Part shown: piece after piece, positions 45,629-55,647 of the stretch | Layout of the letters: every line of letters starts with the position of its first letter | How positions within the stretch are numbered: the stretch's first letter is position 1 | Assembly: GCA_005884665.1 (NCBI GenBank) | Contig: VBAT01000018.1 | Coordinates: forward strand, 79,986-139,839 | DNA length: 59,854 nucleotides | Direction of reading: 5' to 3' | Source: Bacteroidota bacterium | Lineage (GTDB): Bacteria > Bacteroidota > Bacteroidia > Chitinophagales > Chitinophagaceae | Notes under the pieces: generated by a model | What the model was told of the DNA's origin: nothing | The model's database searches: none | What the model saw: the letters and a program-made list of their open reading frames with translations, nothing else | Program-made: the position numbers and the translations under genes

Positions 45629-45715
45629 AGTTAATCATTTGATTAGTTTACTGGTTGATTAGTTGAATCTTTAGTCTACAGCCGAATTAACCAATTAACG
45701 GATTAACTATTCAAC
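45629..45715. repeat. Inverted word-repeat element G (inverted copy of F)
   Basis: The left arm has AGTTAATCATTTGATTAG words. The core reads TTTAGTCTACAGCC, whose inverse GGCTGTAGACTAAA matches the F core GGTTGTAGACTGAT. The right arm has AATTAACCAATTAACGG and ends in ATTCAAC. The arm supplies the TAG stop of the alpha/beta hydrolase (45707-45709). Confidence 0.75.
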
Positions 45716-46357
45716 TTCTTCAATCAGTTCTTTCAGTAATGCCGAGATTTCTTCGTGGCTATCCATCGGCATTACATGATTGCCCCCCTTTATCAGGAAA
45801 TCCGCTTTCACCAACCGGTGAGGCAATAAACGATCGGCAGTTCCGTGCAGGTGTACCAGGTTTTCCGGTACCTGCTGGTTTTGCCAGTTGAGGATAGCGC
45901 TAATGGCCCATTTGGTAAAATCAGTGTCCGTATCGCGAATGATCTGGAGAAAAACTTTCTTCTGCTCTTTTCCATTTCTTCCAAACATCCACTTGATCAT
46001 GTGGGCAGATCGCTTCATCATTTTGCCCGGCATCCATTTATAGAAAGGGAGGTATCTACCGGCCCGCAAATACCAGGGAAGCTCTTTGACAGTCTTGGTG
46101 CTTGAAATTATAATTGCTTTTGCCAGCGGATCGGCCTTTGCCATTTCAGTAGCCAGCATTCCGCCAAATGAAAGGCCGACAATAACCGGGTCGACAGCAG
46201 GAATTGTCTTTCGCAATCGTAACGCATAGCTTTCGAGGGACTCCTTCCTGGCAGGTTTTATCCATTCTACAAAAACAGGTTCGCAAAAAGAAAGATTGAG
46301 GAAGGAGAAAACTCTTCGGTCAGCACCCAACCCACTGATGAAGTACACTTTCTTCAT
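45707..46357 (-). CDS. Alpha/beta hydrolase
   Basis: This 216-aa cytoplasmic alpha/beta-hydrolase has the nucleophile elbow VGLSFGGML, a late Asp in HGTADRLLP and His in KGGNHVMPMD, so the triad is plausible. The start MKKVYFISGLGADRRVF is typical of small esterase-like members. It lies 22 nt after tyrS and is probably cotranscribed. The substrate is unknown. The last codons GTT GAA TAG are part of repeat G. Confidence 0.85.
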   Translation of the reverse strand: MKKVYFISGLGADRRVFSFLNLSFCEPVFVEWIKPARKESLESYALRLRKTIPAVDPVIVGLSFGGMLATEMAKADPLAKAIIISSTKTVKELPWYLRAGRYLPFYKWMPGKMMKRSAHMIKWMFGRNGKEQKKVFLQIIRDTDTDFTKWAISAILNWQNQQVPENLVHLHGTADRLLPHRLVKADFLIKGGNHVMPMDSHEEISALLKELIEEVE

Positions 46358-46379
46358 AAAAAATTATCCTTACCACAGT

Positions 46380-47654
46380 TCAGACAGCCTTTACCAGGTA
46401 ATAATTTTTTTTACCTTTTTGCACGAGAATATATTGGTCATGCAGCAATAATGAACTTTCGATTTTTAACTTCTCGCTCTCAACTTTTTTGCGGTTAATG
46501 CTTATACCGCCGCCCTGGACTGTTTTCCTGGCCTCGCCCTTGCTGGAAAAAATATTCGCTTCGGCCAAAAACGAAACAATATCGATACCAGTCTCAATTT
46601 TTTGTTTGGCAAAATCCGATTTGATGATTCCATCCATCCCTTCGAGATCTTCCACGCTCAGGCTTTCAGCCGATGCATGCTGGTTGGCAAAAAGTTTTTC
46701 GGTCGTTTCAATTGCTTTAGATAATTCCTCGTCGCCGTGAACAAACCGGGTTATTTCTTCCGCCAGTCTTTTTTGCAAAATTCTTTTGCCTGCATCCTGT
46801 TTATGCGCTGCGAGGATCGCATCAATTTCATCTTTGGATAAAAAAGTGAAAATCCTTATCCATTTCGCTGCATCTTCGTCGCTTGCGTTGAGCCAGAACT
46901 GGTAAAACAGGTAAGACGAGGTTTTAAGAGGATCCAGCCAGACATTTCCTTTCTCCGTTTTGCCAAACTTACCGCCATCCGCTTTTGTGATCAGTGGGCA
47001 GGTAAATGCAAATGCTTCGCCTCCTGCTTTTCTCCTTATTAATTCGGTCCCTGTTACAATATTTCCCCACTGGTCGCTGCCACCCATTTGTAGTTTGCAG
47101 TTTTTATTTTCATACAGCCATAAAAAATCGTAGCCCTGCACTAACTGGTATGTGAACTCTGTAAAGCTCATCCCGGTGTCGCCTTCGATTCGTTTCTTTA
47201 CGCTGTCTTTGGCCATCATATAGTTGACGGTGATATGTTTGCCCACATCCCGGATGAAATTGAGGAAACTATATCCCTTAAACCAGTCGTAATTGTTCAC
47301 CATTTCAGCGGATCTTTCGCCAGCGCCGAAGTCCAGGAATTTTTCCAACTGTTTCTTTATCCCTTCCTGGTTGTGGCGAAGGGTTGCTTCATCCAACAGG
47401 TTTCGCTCCTCGCTTTTGCCGCTTGGATCGCCCACCATTCCTGTAGCTCCACCCACGAGCGCGACCGGTTTATGTCCCGCTTTTTGCAAATGGACCAATA
47501 ATAGTATGGGAACAAGGCTGCCGATATGCAGGCTGTCCGCTGTCGGATCAAACCCAACATAGCCGCTGACGACCTCTTTGGATAGTAAATCTTCGGTTCC
47601 CGGCATAATATCCTGTATCATCCCCCGCCAACGTAATTCTTCGATCAGATTCAT
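46380..47654 (-). CDS. tyrS: Tyrosyl-tRNA synthetase
   Basis: This class Ic synthetase attaches tyrosine to tRNA-Tyr. The HIGH-type motif is [11 protein letters not shown] (about residue 35-45), with [10 protein letters not shown] in the tyrosine site. The KMSKS-type loop is [11 protein letters not shown] (about 230). A C-terminal S4-like RNA-binding domain (about 355-424, [19 protein letters not shown]) completes a 424-aa bacterial TyrRS. Confidence 0.97.
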   Translation of the reverse strand: MNLIEELRWRGMIQDIMPGTEDLLSKEVVSGYVGFDPTADSLHIGSLVPILLLVHLQKAGHKPVALVGGATGMVGDPSGKSEERNLLDEATLRHNQEGIKKQLEKFLDFGAGERSAEMVNNYDWFKGYSFLNFIRDVGKHITVNYMMAKDSVKKRIEGDTGMSFTEFTYQLVQGYDFLWLYENKNCKLQMGGSDQWGNIVTGTELIRRKAGGEAFAFTCPLITKADGGKFGKTEKGNVWLDPLKTSSYLFYQFWLNASDEDAAKWIRIFTFLSKDEIDAILAAHKQDAGKRILQKRLAEEITRFVHGDEELSKAIETTEKLFANQHASAESLSVEDLEGMDGIIKSDFAKQKIETGIDIVSFLAEANIFSSKGEARKTVQGGGISINRKKVESEKLKIESSLLLHDQYILVQKGKKNYYLVKAV

Positions 47655-47677
47655 TGTAATATTTCGTGGATTTGCGG

Positions 47678-47685
47678 CAAAACTA
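47678..47685 (-). promoter_or_regulatory. Putative Bacteroidota -7 element for tyrS
   Basis: The minus strand reads TAGTTTTG, a match to TAnnTTTG, 23 nt before the tyrS ATG. A TTTG 24 nt further upstream could be the -33 element, though the spacing is slightly long. Confidence 0.5.
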
Positions 47686-47861
47686 AGTGATATTAATGTT
47701 GCTGTAAATCAAATGCAATATTTTTCTAATTAATTCGTTCTCAGACGTTAGTCTTTTCCCTAGGTAAAACTATGTATTTCGGGGGCTAAAGATTAATTTT
47801 ACAAGCCGTTCGATGTATATGAAAACTAAGTTATGTAATTGCTTTTAAGAAAATTATCCGA

Positions 47862-48986
47862 ATGAAATCAATCCGCCTGCATCTTACCCTATTTACAATT
47901 CTGCTATCTATTTCCACCACCGCACAATTTCGAAAGTATTCAAATGAATTCTTGAATATTGGCGCCGGTGGTCGCGGTCTCGCTATGGGTGGTGCACAGG
48001 TAGCTTCGGTTAATGATGGCACCGCAGGTTACTGGAATCCCGCCGGACTCGTCGGAGTAAAAGACAACGCCCAGATCAACCTGATGCATGCGGAGTACTT
48101 TGCCGGAATTGGCAAATACGATTATGTCAGCATCGCGTTTCCTGCCACCAATAAAAAAAGAACGTTTGCCATTACAGGTCTCAGATTTGCTGTAGATGAT
48201 ATCATGAACACGCTGTTCCTGGTAGAGCCGGATGGCACCATCAACTATAACAACATACAATCTTTCTCTTCTGCCGATTATGCGTTCCTGTTTTCTTACG
48301 CTCAAAAATGGAAGGAGAGTGCAAAGCGGAATATTCAATTTGGAATGAATGCAAAGGTGATCCATCGTAGCGTCGGCAAATTTGCCAGGGCATGGGGATT
48401 TGGGATAGACGCAGGTGTGCAGGTCATCCAAAACAAATGGAGATTTGGCATCACAGCCCGCGATATTACAACCACCTTCAATGCCTGGTCATTCAATTTT
48501 ACCGAGAGGGAAAAGGAAGTGTTGTACCTTACAAATAACGAAATACCGGTCAAGTCAACTGAAATGACCGCGCCCAGGCTGGTCCTGGGATTGGCCCGTG
48601 ACTTCAAGATTGGTAAAAAGACAAGCCTGATGGCGGAAGCGAATGTAGACCTTACGTTCGATGGTAAACGAAATACCATCATCAGCGCCGACCCGGTCAG
48701 CGCAGATCCCAAGCTTGGCCTCGAACTCAATGTCAACAATATCTTTTTCCTGAGAGCAGGGATCAATAATTTCCAGAGAGCGTTAGCCGATGGCGATACA
48801 TTGAATCAAAAAAGAGTGTGGATATACCAGCCAAGCGCCGGCGCCGGTTTTAAGATCCAGAATGTAGCTATTGACTATGCCTTCACCAACCTTGCCAATC
48901 AATCCAATCCGTTGTTCACTCACGTGTTCTCATTACGACTTGATATGGTGAGTGACAAGAAAAACAAAAACAAAAAGAAAAAGTGA
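47862..48986 (+). CDS. PorV/PorQ-family outer-membrane protein
   Basis: This 374-aa FadL-like outer-membrane barrel has a signal peptide (1-21) and the PorV/PorQ start FLNIGAGGRGLAMGGAQVASVND...YWNPAGL. Repeated amphipathic strands run to a terminal strand ending LRLDM, followed by a Lys/Asn-rich tail. In T9SS, PorV shuttles cargo to the PorU sortase. This protein precedes a PorU-like gene by 22 nt, so the pair may be a parallel attachment unit rather than the core PorU/PorV. Confidence 0.85.
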   Translation: MKSIRLHLTLFTILLSISTTAQFRKYSNEFLNIGAGGRGLAMGGAQVASVNDGTAGYWNPAGLVGVKDNAQINLMHAEYFAGIGKYDYVSIAFPATNKKRTFAITGLRFAVDDIMNTLFLVEPDGTINYNNIQSFSSADYAFLFSYAQKWKESAKRNIQFGMNAKVIHRSVGKFARAWGFGIDAGVQVIQNKWRFGITARDITTTFNAWSFNFTEREKEVLYLTNNEIPVKSTEMTAPRLVLGLARDFKIGKKTSLMAEANVDLTFDGKRNTIISADPVSADPKLGLELNVNNIFFLRAGINNFQRALADGDTLNQKRVWIYQPSAGAGFKIQNVAIDYAFTNLANQSNPLFTHVFSLRLDMVSDKKNKNKKKK

Positions 48987-49008
48987 TCCGCACCCAAAAA
49001 CTATTATA

Positions 49009-52000
49009 ATGAAAAGATTTTTACTCATTTTGTTGACTGTTATTGCGCTCAATGCGCAATCACAGGTTTTCAATAATGAATGGATCGACTATTCAAAGAC
49101 CTACTATAAATTCAAGGTGGGTGCGACCGGCTTGTACCGGATCAGCCAACCAGCTCTTACCTCGATTGGGATTGGGACAATCCCGGCGGAGAATTTCCAA
49201 TTATGGAGGAACGGCAAAGAAATACCGATTTATACTTCAGTGCAATCAGGACCGTTTGGAAGCAGCGATTATATCGAATTCTGGGGTGAAATGAACGATG
49301 GTAAACCGGACAGTATTATGTACTTGCAAGGTGACTACCAGTTGTCCGACAAGTGGAGCCTGGAAACAGATACTGTCGCATTTTTTCTTACAGTTAACCC
49401 TGCAGGGAATAATTTGCGTTTGGTGCCCACCGTAAATGATGTTGCTAACAACACATTGGCGCCGGAACCTTATTTCTGGTATACGTTCGGAAGATATTAT
49501 AAAGATAAGATCAACTCGGGACGTTCCGAGCTCGTAGGAGATTCTTATACTTATTCATCTGTTTATGATTATGGAGAAGGATGGTCCAGTAATGATGTTC
49601 CTGAACAATCCAGCATTACCTATAACACCACGGGTATCCTCCCTTACACCGGTCCCAATGCCCCGCAGCCAATTGTAAAGGTAAATGCTGCCGGCAATGC
49701 GATACATACGCGCAACTTTCAGCTGAAACTGAATGGAACTGTTATCTACGATCAGCCGCTGAATTATTACGATTACAGGAAAATAGTACAACCCGTAGAT
49801 CCGACCCTATTAAGCTCTGGCGTCATAAACCTGGAGATGCTTAATACAGGTACAGAAACTCTCGACAGGATGGTAGTGGCCCAGGCCGAAGTAACCTATG
49901 CCCATTCTTTCAATGTGGGTAGTGTCAATCGGATCTCATTTAACCTTGACTCCAGCAGCGTTGGAAACTATTTGCAGATTACCGGTTTTATTTATTCAGG
50001 AAATGCTCCTGTTCTATACGACATGACCAACGGCCAACGATACGTTGCCGATATAAGCAACCCGGTCATCTTAAAATTTGCGCTGAAACCTTCGGCTGTT
50101 CCAAGGAAATTAGTAGTGGTAAGCCAGGAGCCCGCAAATACGATAGCAGTGAATTCTTTCCAGCAGCGAAATTTTGTGGATTATTCTTTACCCGCAAACC
50201 AGGGAGATTTCCTGATTATCACGCACCCTGCGCTGACAAACGGTGCCAATGGTACGAACCCTATCAATGACTATAAAAACTATCGCAGTTCGGCTGCAGG
50301 TGGCGGGTTTACTGCCAAAGTATATATGATCGATGAGCTCGTAGACCAGTTTGGATTAGGCATTAAAAAGCATCCCTTATCAATCAGGAACTTTATTAGA
50401 TGGGCAAGACTTATTTATTCTGCGCCATTAAAGGATGTTCTTTTGATCGGTAAAGGAGTAGTATATAACCAATACCGGCCAAGTGAAAATAACCCGGATA
50501 TAGAAAAGCTGGCATTGGTGCCAACTTATGGTTATCCTGCTTCGGACAATATGTTGTCTTCCGACTTTGGGAGCTCCCAACCGCTAACCCCGATTGGAAG
50601 AGTCTCGGCTATTACACCGGACGAGGTAGCCATTTACCTTCATAAGCTACAGCAATATGAACAGGTGCAGACACTGTCTTCTCCATATATAGCTGACAAA
50701 GCATGGATGAAAAATGTAGTGCATGTGACCGGGGCCAGCGACGATAATACAAATGCGATCCTGGAAACTGCATTGAACGGCCACGCCACAATTATCTCCG
50801 ACACACTATATGGTGGTAACGTTATTACGTTCAGTAAAAGCAGCGCCGATGCGGTTCAGACATTGAATAGTACCCGGCTTACTAACCTGATGAATAACGG
50901 TATTGGGGTGTTGACCTACTTTGGACACTCTTCTGCAAGCACGCTCGAGTTCAACCTCGACAATCCGATGAATTATACGAACGTCGGAAAATACCCGGTA
51001 TTTATAGTGATGGGATGTAACGCAGGTAACTTTTTTAATTTCAGCACAGCGAGATTTTTTTCCCAGGAAACCTTATCAGAAAGATATGTGCTCGCTCCTG
51101 AACGAGGCTCGGTTGCATTCATTGCCAGTACACACCTTGGGATCGTTCACTATCTCGATATCTACAATACTCAATTTTATACTGCGATTTCAAATACAAA
51201 ATATGGCAGGACTATCGGTGAGCAGATGGATGAGGCTATCAGGCAGGTGTTTAACCTGACAACAGAAAACGATTTCTATGCCCGCTTCCAGTGCGAACAA
51301 TTTTGTTTGCATGGCGACCCGGCGTTAAAAATATATGCTTTTGACAAGCCTGATTACGTGATAGAAGATCCTTATGTAAAAGTGTCGCCCTCCTTTATAT
51401 CAGTTGCCGACGGACAATTTAGCGTTAAGGCCAGTTTTCTGAATATCGGCAAATCTCCCGGCGATAGCATTACCGTGAAAGTGGAAAGGACATTTCCTGC
51501 CGGCAACACAGAAGTCTTCCGCACGTTCAGGCTGCCGGGTACACGGTATATCGATTCCATAATGATCAACGATTTCCCGATCGATCCCAACAGGGACAAA
51601 GGCCTCAATAAAATAACTATTACCATTGATGCGGATGGCGAAGTTGATGAATTGTATGAAAACAACAACTCGGTCACAAAGGATGTCTTCATTTTTGAGG
51701 ATGAGGCGCGGCCGATATTCCCTTATAATTTCTCGATAGTCAACCAGCAAAATCCGAAACTGGTAGTGTCTTCTGCAAATGCTTTTGCTGTTTCCCGTGA
51801 TTATATCATGGAAATGGACACTACGGAACTATTTAATTCTCCTTATAAAATTACCCGGACGACAACTTCTTCGGGTGGTGTTTTTGAATTTACTCCTGGC
51901 ATAACATTGCTGGATAGTACTGTATATTATTGGAGGGTTTCTCCAGTGGCTCCTTCAGGATCACTGGTATGGAATACCGCTTCATTTGTGTACCTGCCCG

Positions 52001-54063
52001 GCTCCGATGATGGGTTCAACCAGTCTCATATTTTCCAGCATTTCAAGAGCCAATACGAACGAATGACACTTGATTCGGCAAGCCGCTTGTTGAGCTATAC
52101 CGACAGGAACCGTGCATTTACCCAGGCATTGGGCTTCTCCGTAGTGGTAGATGAAGATGATCGCATAAAGAGTGTCTGCGGTGTTTCAAATGTCGTGTTT
52201 AATGTGTTGGATCCCGTTAGTTTAAAACCCTGGCTCAATAACCAGGCTATCGCGCCAGCTACCTACCCGGTTCCAGGCCAATTCGGTAGTGACCCTGTGT
52301 GCGGTGACAATCGTGCCTGGAATTTCCAGTTCAATATTTTAGATACAGCTAAACGCAGAAGTATTGTGCAATTTCTCGACATGATACCTGATGGATATTA
52401 TGTGATCGTCCGTAACTGTTCCTATATGAACGATCTTACACCGTCATTGGCCAACACCTATGCCAGTACATGGCAGGGTGATACCAGCTATCTCGGGCCA
52501 GGCAACTCCATGTATCATCGCCTGCTCGCCCAGGGATTTTCTACGATCGATTCCTTCAACAGGTCGCGAGCGTTTGTCTTTATGTATAAAAAGAACGGTA
52601 GCAGCACCTTTACGCCAAGATATACCTTCAGTGAAGGAATTTATGACGCGATCTCTATGTCAATTGATCTTTTGACACCTGACACCCTTGGATATATCAG
52701 TTCACCGGCATTCGGACCTGCCAAAGGCTGGAAACAGTTACATTGGCGGGGTACCACGACAGATGCTTCCGGCGGAGATCTTCCCAAGGTGAATGTGTAT
52801 GGCGTGTCCAACACCGGTGTGGAAACACTCCTGATACCTGACCTGGATCCTTCACAGCAGGACGTTGATATTTCTTCGATAGATGCGCATGTCTATCCCT
52901 ACGTTAAGTTGAAGATGAAAGACCAGGATTCGATTCATCTGACGCCATACCAGTTGCGATACTGGCGACTAACTTATATACCCGTTCCGGAAGGTGCTAT
53001 TGCTCCAAACTTATATTTTACCTCGAAAGATCAAACCGAGGTAGGAGAGCCGGCATATTTCGGAGTTGCATTTAAGAATATCAGTAAAGTTGATTTTGAC
53101 AGTGTACTGGTCAAGTTCTCTATCACAGATAAGGACAACGTTAAGCACGACAGTTCTTACCGGTTGAAGAAACTGGTGCCTGGTGACACGACCCACATTT
53201 ATGTTCCGATAGACACCCGTTTGCTTTCGGGTCACAATACAGTGTTTGTGAATTTTAACCCGGATAACGATCAGCCGGAACAATACCTGTTCAACAACTT
53301 TGCGTTCCGGGATCTCTATGTCAAACCGGATAGCCTGCATCCATTGCTGGATGTTACTTTTGACGGCGTTCATATTCTTAACCACGATATTGTTTCATCT
53401 CGGCCCAACATCATCGTCAAGTTGAAGGACGAAGCGAAATGGATGGTATTGAATGATACCAGCCTTCTTCAATTACATGTAAGGTATCCTGACGGTACGC
53501 TTCGCAGGTTCAACTTTGATAATGATACGCTGCAGTTCAACCCGCCGGGTGCACCGCCTGTGTCGGATAACACAGCAACCTTGAACTTCAGGCCTTATTT
53601 CCTGGCAGACGGTGATTATGAATTGATCGTAACCGGCAAAGACCGCAGTGAAAACTCGGCAGGCAACCTTGAATACAGGGTGGGCTTCCAGGTGATCAAC
53701 AAACCGATGATCTCCAATATGCTCAACTACCCCAATCCGTTCACGACTTCGACAGCCTTTGTCTTTACGATAACAGGATTCGAAGTGCCGCAGAATATCC
53801 GGATCCAGATATTGACGATCACCGGCAAGATTGTAAGGGAGATCACTAAAACAGAATTGGGACCTTTACATATCGGAAGAAACATTACCGAGTTCAAATG
53901 GGATGGAACGGATCAATACGGTCAAAAATTGGGTAATGGCGTCTATCTCTATCGGGTCATCACAAACCTCAATGGAAAATCCCTGGATAAATACAAGGCC
54001 AGCGAAGATGATACAGATAAATACTTTAATAAAGGATATGGAAAGATGTATTTGATGCGATAA
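49009..54063 (+). CDS. Gingipain-type (C25) PorU2-like T9SS sortase candidate
   Basis: This protein of about 1684 aa starts at the ATG 49009 with a clean signal peptide (MKRFLLILLTVIALNAQSQ). An in-frame ATG at 48952 is inside the previous gene. The N-terminal beta domain has GLYRISQPAL and DYIEFWGEMNDGK. The C25 caspase-like domain (about 400-790) has the His in YFGHSSAS and the Cys in VIMGCNAGNFF. CARDB/Ig-like repeats follow (twice with VDELYENNNS-type segments), and the C-terminus has MLNYPNPF and WDGTDQYGQKLGNGVYLYRV, a FlgD-like/T9SS sorting domain. The layout matches proteins annotated as PorU2. It pairs with the PorV-like gene upstream. Confidence 0.85.
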   Translation: MKRFLLILLTVIALNAQSQVFNNEWIDYSKTYYKFKVGATGLYRISQPALTSIGIGTIPAENFQLWRNGKEIPIYTSVQSGPFGSSDYIEFWGEMNDGKPDSIMYLQGDYQLSDKWSLETDTVAFFLTVNPAGNNLRLVPTVNDVANNTLAPEPYFWYTFGRYYKDKINSGRSELVGDSYTYSSVYDYGEGWSSNDVPEQSSITYNTTGILPYTGPNAPQPIVKVNAAGNAIHTRNFQLKLNGTVIYDQPLNYYDYRKIVQPVDPTLLSSGVINLEMLNTGTETLDRMVVAQAEVTYAHSFNVGSVNRISFNLDSSSVGNYLQITGFIYSGNAPVLYDMTNGQRYVADISNPVILKFALKPSAVPRKLVVVSQEPANTIAVNSFQQRNFVDYSLPANQGDFLIITHPALTNGANGTNPINDYKNYRSSAAGGGFTAKVYMIDELVDQFGLGIKKHPLSIRNFIRWARLIYSAPLKDVLLIGKGVVYNQYRPSENNPDIEKLALVPTYGYPASDNMLSSDFGSSQPLTPIGRVSAITPDEVAIYLHKLQQYEQVQTLSSPYIADKAWMKNVVHVTGASDDNTNAILETALNGHATIISDTLYGGNVITFSKSSADAVQTLNSTRLTNLMNNGIGVLTYFGHSSASTLEFNLDNPMNYTNVGKYPVFIVMGCNAGNFFNFSTARFFSQETLSERYVLAPERGSVAFIASTHLGIVHYLDIYNTQFYTAISNTKYGRTIGEQMDEAIRQVFNLTTENDFYARFQCEQFCLHGDPALKIYAFDKPDYVIEDPYVKVSPSFISVADGQFSVKASFLNIGKSPGDSITVKVERTFPAGNTEVFRTFRLPGTRYIDSIMINDFPIDPNRDKGLNKITITIDADGEVDELYENNNSVTKDVFIFEDEARPIFPYNFSIVNQQNPKLVVSSANAFAVSRDYIMEMDTTELFNSPYKITRTTTSSGGVFEFTPGITLLDSTVYYWRVSPVAPSGSLVWNTASFVYLPGSDDGFNQSHIFQHFKSQYERMTLDSASRLLSYTDRNRAFTQALGFSVVVDEDDRIKSVCGVSNVVFNVLDPVSLKPWLNNQAIAPATYPVPGQFGSDPVCGDNRAWNFQFNILDTAKRRSIVQFLDMIPDGYYVIVRNCSYMNDLTPSLANTYASTWQGDTSYLGPGNSMYHRLLAQGFSTIDSFNRSRAFVFMYKKNGSSTFTPRYTFSEGIYDAISMSIDLLTPDTLGYISSPAFGPAKGWKQLHWRGTTTDASGGDLPKVNVYGVSNTGVETLLIPDLDPSQQDVDISSIDAHVYPYVKLKMKDQDSIHLTPYQLRYWRLTYIPVPEGAIAPNLYFTSKDQTEVGEPAYFGVAFKNISKVDFDSVLVKFSITDKDNVKHDSSYRLKKLVPGDTTHIYVPIDTRLLSGHNTVFVNFNPDNDQPEQYLFNNFAFRDLYVKPDSLHPLLDVTFDGVHILNHDIVSSRPNIIVKLKDEAKWMVLNDTSLLQLHVRYPDGTLRRFNFDNDTLQFNPPGAPPVSDNTATLNFRPYFLADGDYELIVTGKDRSENSAGNLEYRVGFQVINKPMISNMLNYPNPFTTSTAFVFTITGFEVPQNIRIQILTITGKIVREITKTELGPLHIGRNITEFKWDGTDQYGQKLGNGVYLYRVITNLNGKSLDKYKASEDDTDKYFNKGYGKMYLMR

Positions 54064-54090
54064 TAAAACCTAAATAATAAAAAAGGAAAG

Positions 54091-54115
54091 GCTGCCGAAG
54101 GGCAGCTTTTTTTTT
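54091..54115 (+). terminator. Rho-independent terminator after the PorU2-like gene
   Basis: GCTGCC-GAAG-GGCAGC is followed by nine T residues, 27 nt past the stop codon. The opposite-strand gene ends just beyond it at 54123. Confidence 0.9.
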
Positions 54116-54122
54116 GCAGTTC

Positions 54123-55640
54123 TTAGAAATCGATCATAAATGCCTTGTGCTTCAGCAGGGGAAGTTTTTGTCCAAACTGGCTGTTCAGTACCAGCCGTAA
54201 AAAATTTACATTGTCGATGCTGTCAGTATATAAATTATAATTTCCCCCGGGAAGGTGGACCGACAAAAGGTTAGTAAAAAAGTAATTCTGGTCCGCCTGG
54301 TTTTTATACTGCCTGTAGCCGTGATCGCTTGCCAGTACGACAATAGGGGGCCGGCCTGAATGTGATAAAAGGTAATCTACCAACTGTATTACCTGGCCAT
54401 TGGTATATTTAAGATAAGCCAGGTAGTCTTCGTTGCTGTCCAGCGAACTTTTCCGCAAGGTTTCAAATGATCGCAATTGCCCCGCCTCATTGTAATAGTA
54501 AGGATAATGCGGCATCAGCAAATGGGTGTAAACCAGTTTTGGACTTTCCCTGGTATCTGCTGCTTTTTTTGTGAGCGCATACAGTTGGTTGTTGCCATTC
54601 AGGGTGACGTACATCACTTTTCTTAAATACCATTCCATATTGAATTTTTCTGCCGCGCTTAACATCACATCTTTTTCAAAACGGTTTAAAAAAGTGCCAA
54701 CCGTAATAAGTTTTGTATTGGTAGGCACAAAAGAGCCTTCTATACGGGAAGACTGCCCGGCGATGGTGAAGGGAGAACAATTAAAAAAACGATAACCCTG
54801 GGATAGAAAGAAATTGACGAACCGGTTATTTTCAATTTTATTGATTGCATATTTATAGCCTCCTTTTTTTACGCTTTTACTTTTGTTGGAATCGAGGTAT
54901 TCCATATTCAGGAAAGAAGCGGTAGAATAAGCGGTATAACTATAGTTGCTTTGGCTGTTGCCGATTGTTTTGAATCCTCTTGCTCCCAGGCTATCAAGAA
55001 AAGGCTGATTATTATAAGACAATATATCTTTTGTTTCCTGTAGGCCGGCATATTCATCCAGTACAATCACGTACACATCGGGCTTGGAGCAGCTGTCACA
55101 AGCCGTCAATTCTGTTTTGGCAGCCCCGGGACGGTTGTTGGGACTAAATATCTGGCTCATGAGCATCACCACATCAATAACAATCAACACGATCAGCAAT
55201 GTGTTTAGATACAAATTTAACCTGGATAAGGTCTTTCTTTTTTTTATGATAAAGAATAAAAATACAAGCAGTACCAGGAAAGCAGGCACCAGGAAACTGT
55301 ATTTGGCAATGAAGCTATTTGGAAAAATTTCCCTGAGGAAATCAAGCAGGCTGCCAAAGAAAAAATCAAATGCCAGTATAAAGAATGCCAATAAAGCCGC
55401 TTTCGAAAGATCTTTGTACGGGAAATAAAACAGGGTGGTAATGAAAATGGCAGCGACTGCATAGCCGAGGCAAAGTAATAGGGCGCTTCCCGCTGAAACA
55501 AAACGGAAATTATCTGTATAGCCATGAACTACGAAAAAGACCGGGAAGAATAAAATATAAAATGGCCATCTTCTTATTTTGCTGGTACCCATTTTCATAT
55601 TTATGTCAGTATTTTTTCTAACCGTATTCGCCGGGATCAT
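54123..55640 (-). CDS. Membrane sulfatase/phosphotransferase-like protein
   Basis: This 505-aa protein has about five N-terminal membrane helices (to about residue 165) and then an extracytoplasmic alkaline-phosphatase-type domain. Metal-ligand motifs are VIVLDEYAG and LASDHGYRQY, and the probable nucleophile lies in the Ser/Thr-rich SYTAYSTASFLN. This is the layout of phosphoethanolamine- or phosphoglycerol-transferases of the cell envelope, but it lacks clear motifs of any one branch. Start candidates are Met1, 15 and 17. It is 7 nt after the next gene upstream on the minus strand. Confidence 0.75.
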   Translation of the reverse strand: MIPANTVRKNTDINMKMGTSKIRRWPFYILFFPVFFVVHGYTDNFRFVSAGSALLLCLGYAVAAIFITTLFYFPYKDLSKAALLAFFILAFDFFFGSLLDFLREIFPNSFIAKYSFLVPAFLVLLVFLFFIIKKRKTLSRLNLYLNTLLIVLIVIDVVMLMSQIFSPNNRPGAAKTELTACDSCSKPDVYVIVLDEYAGLQETKDILSYNNQPFLDSLGARGFKTIGNSQSNYSYTAYSTASFLNMEYLDSNKSKSVKKGGYKYAINKIENNRFVNFFLSQGYRFFNCSPFTIAGQSSRIEGSFVPTNTKLITVGTFLNRFEKDVMLSAAEKFNMEWYLRKVMYVTLNGNNQLYALTKKAADTRESPKLVYTHLLMPHYPYYYNEAGQLRSFETLRKSSLDSNEDYLAYLKYTNGQVIQLVDYLLSHSGRPPIVVLASDHGYRQYKNQADQNYFFTNLLSVHLPGGNYNLYTDSIDNVNFLRLVLNSQFGQKLPLLKHKAFMIDF

Positions 55641-55647
55641 TCCTTAA

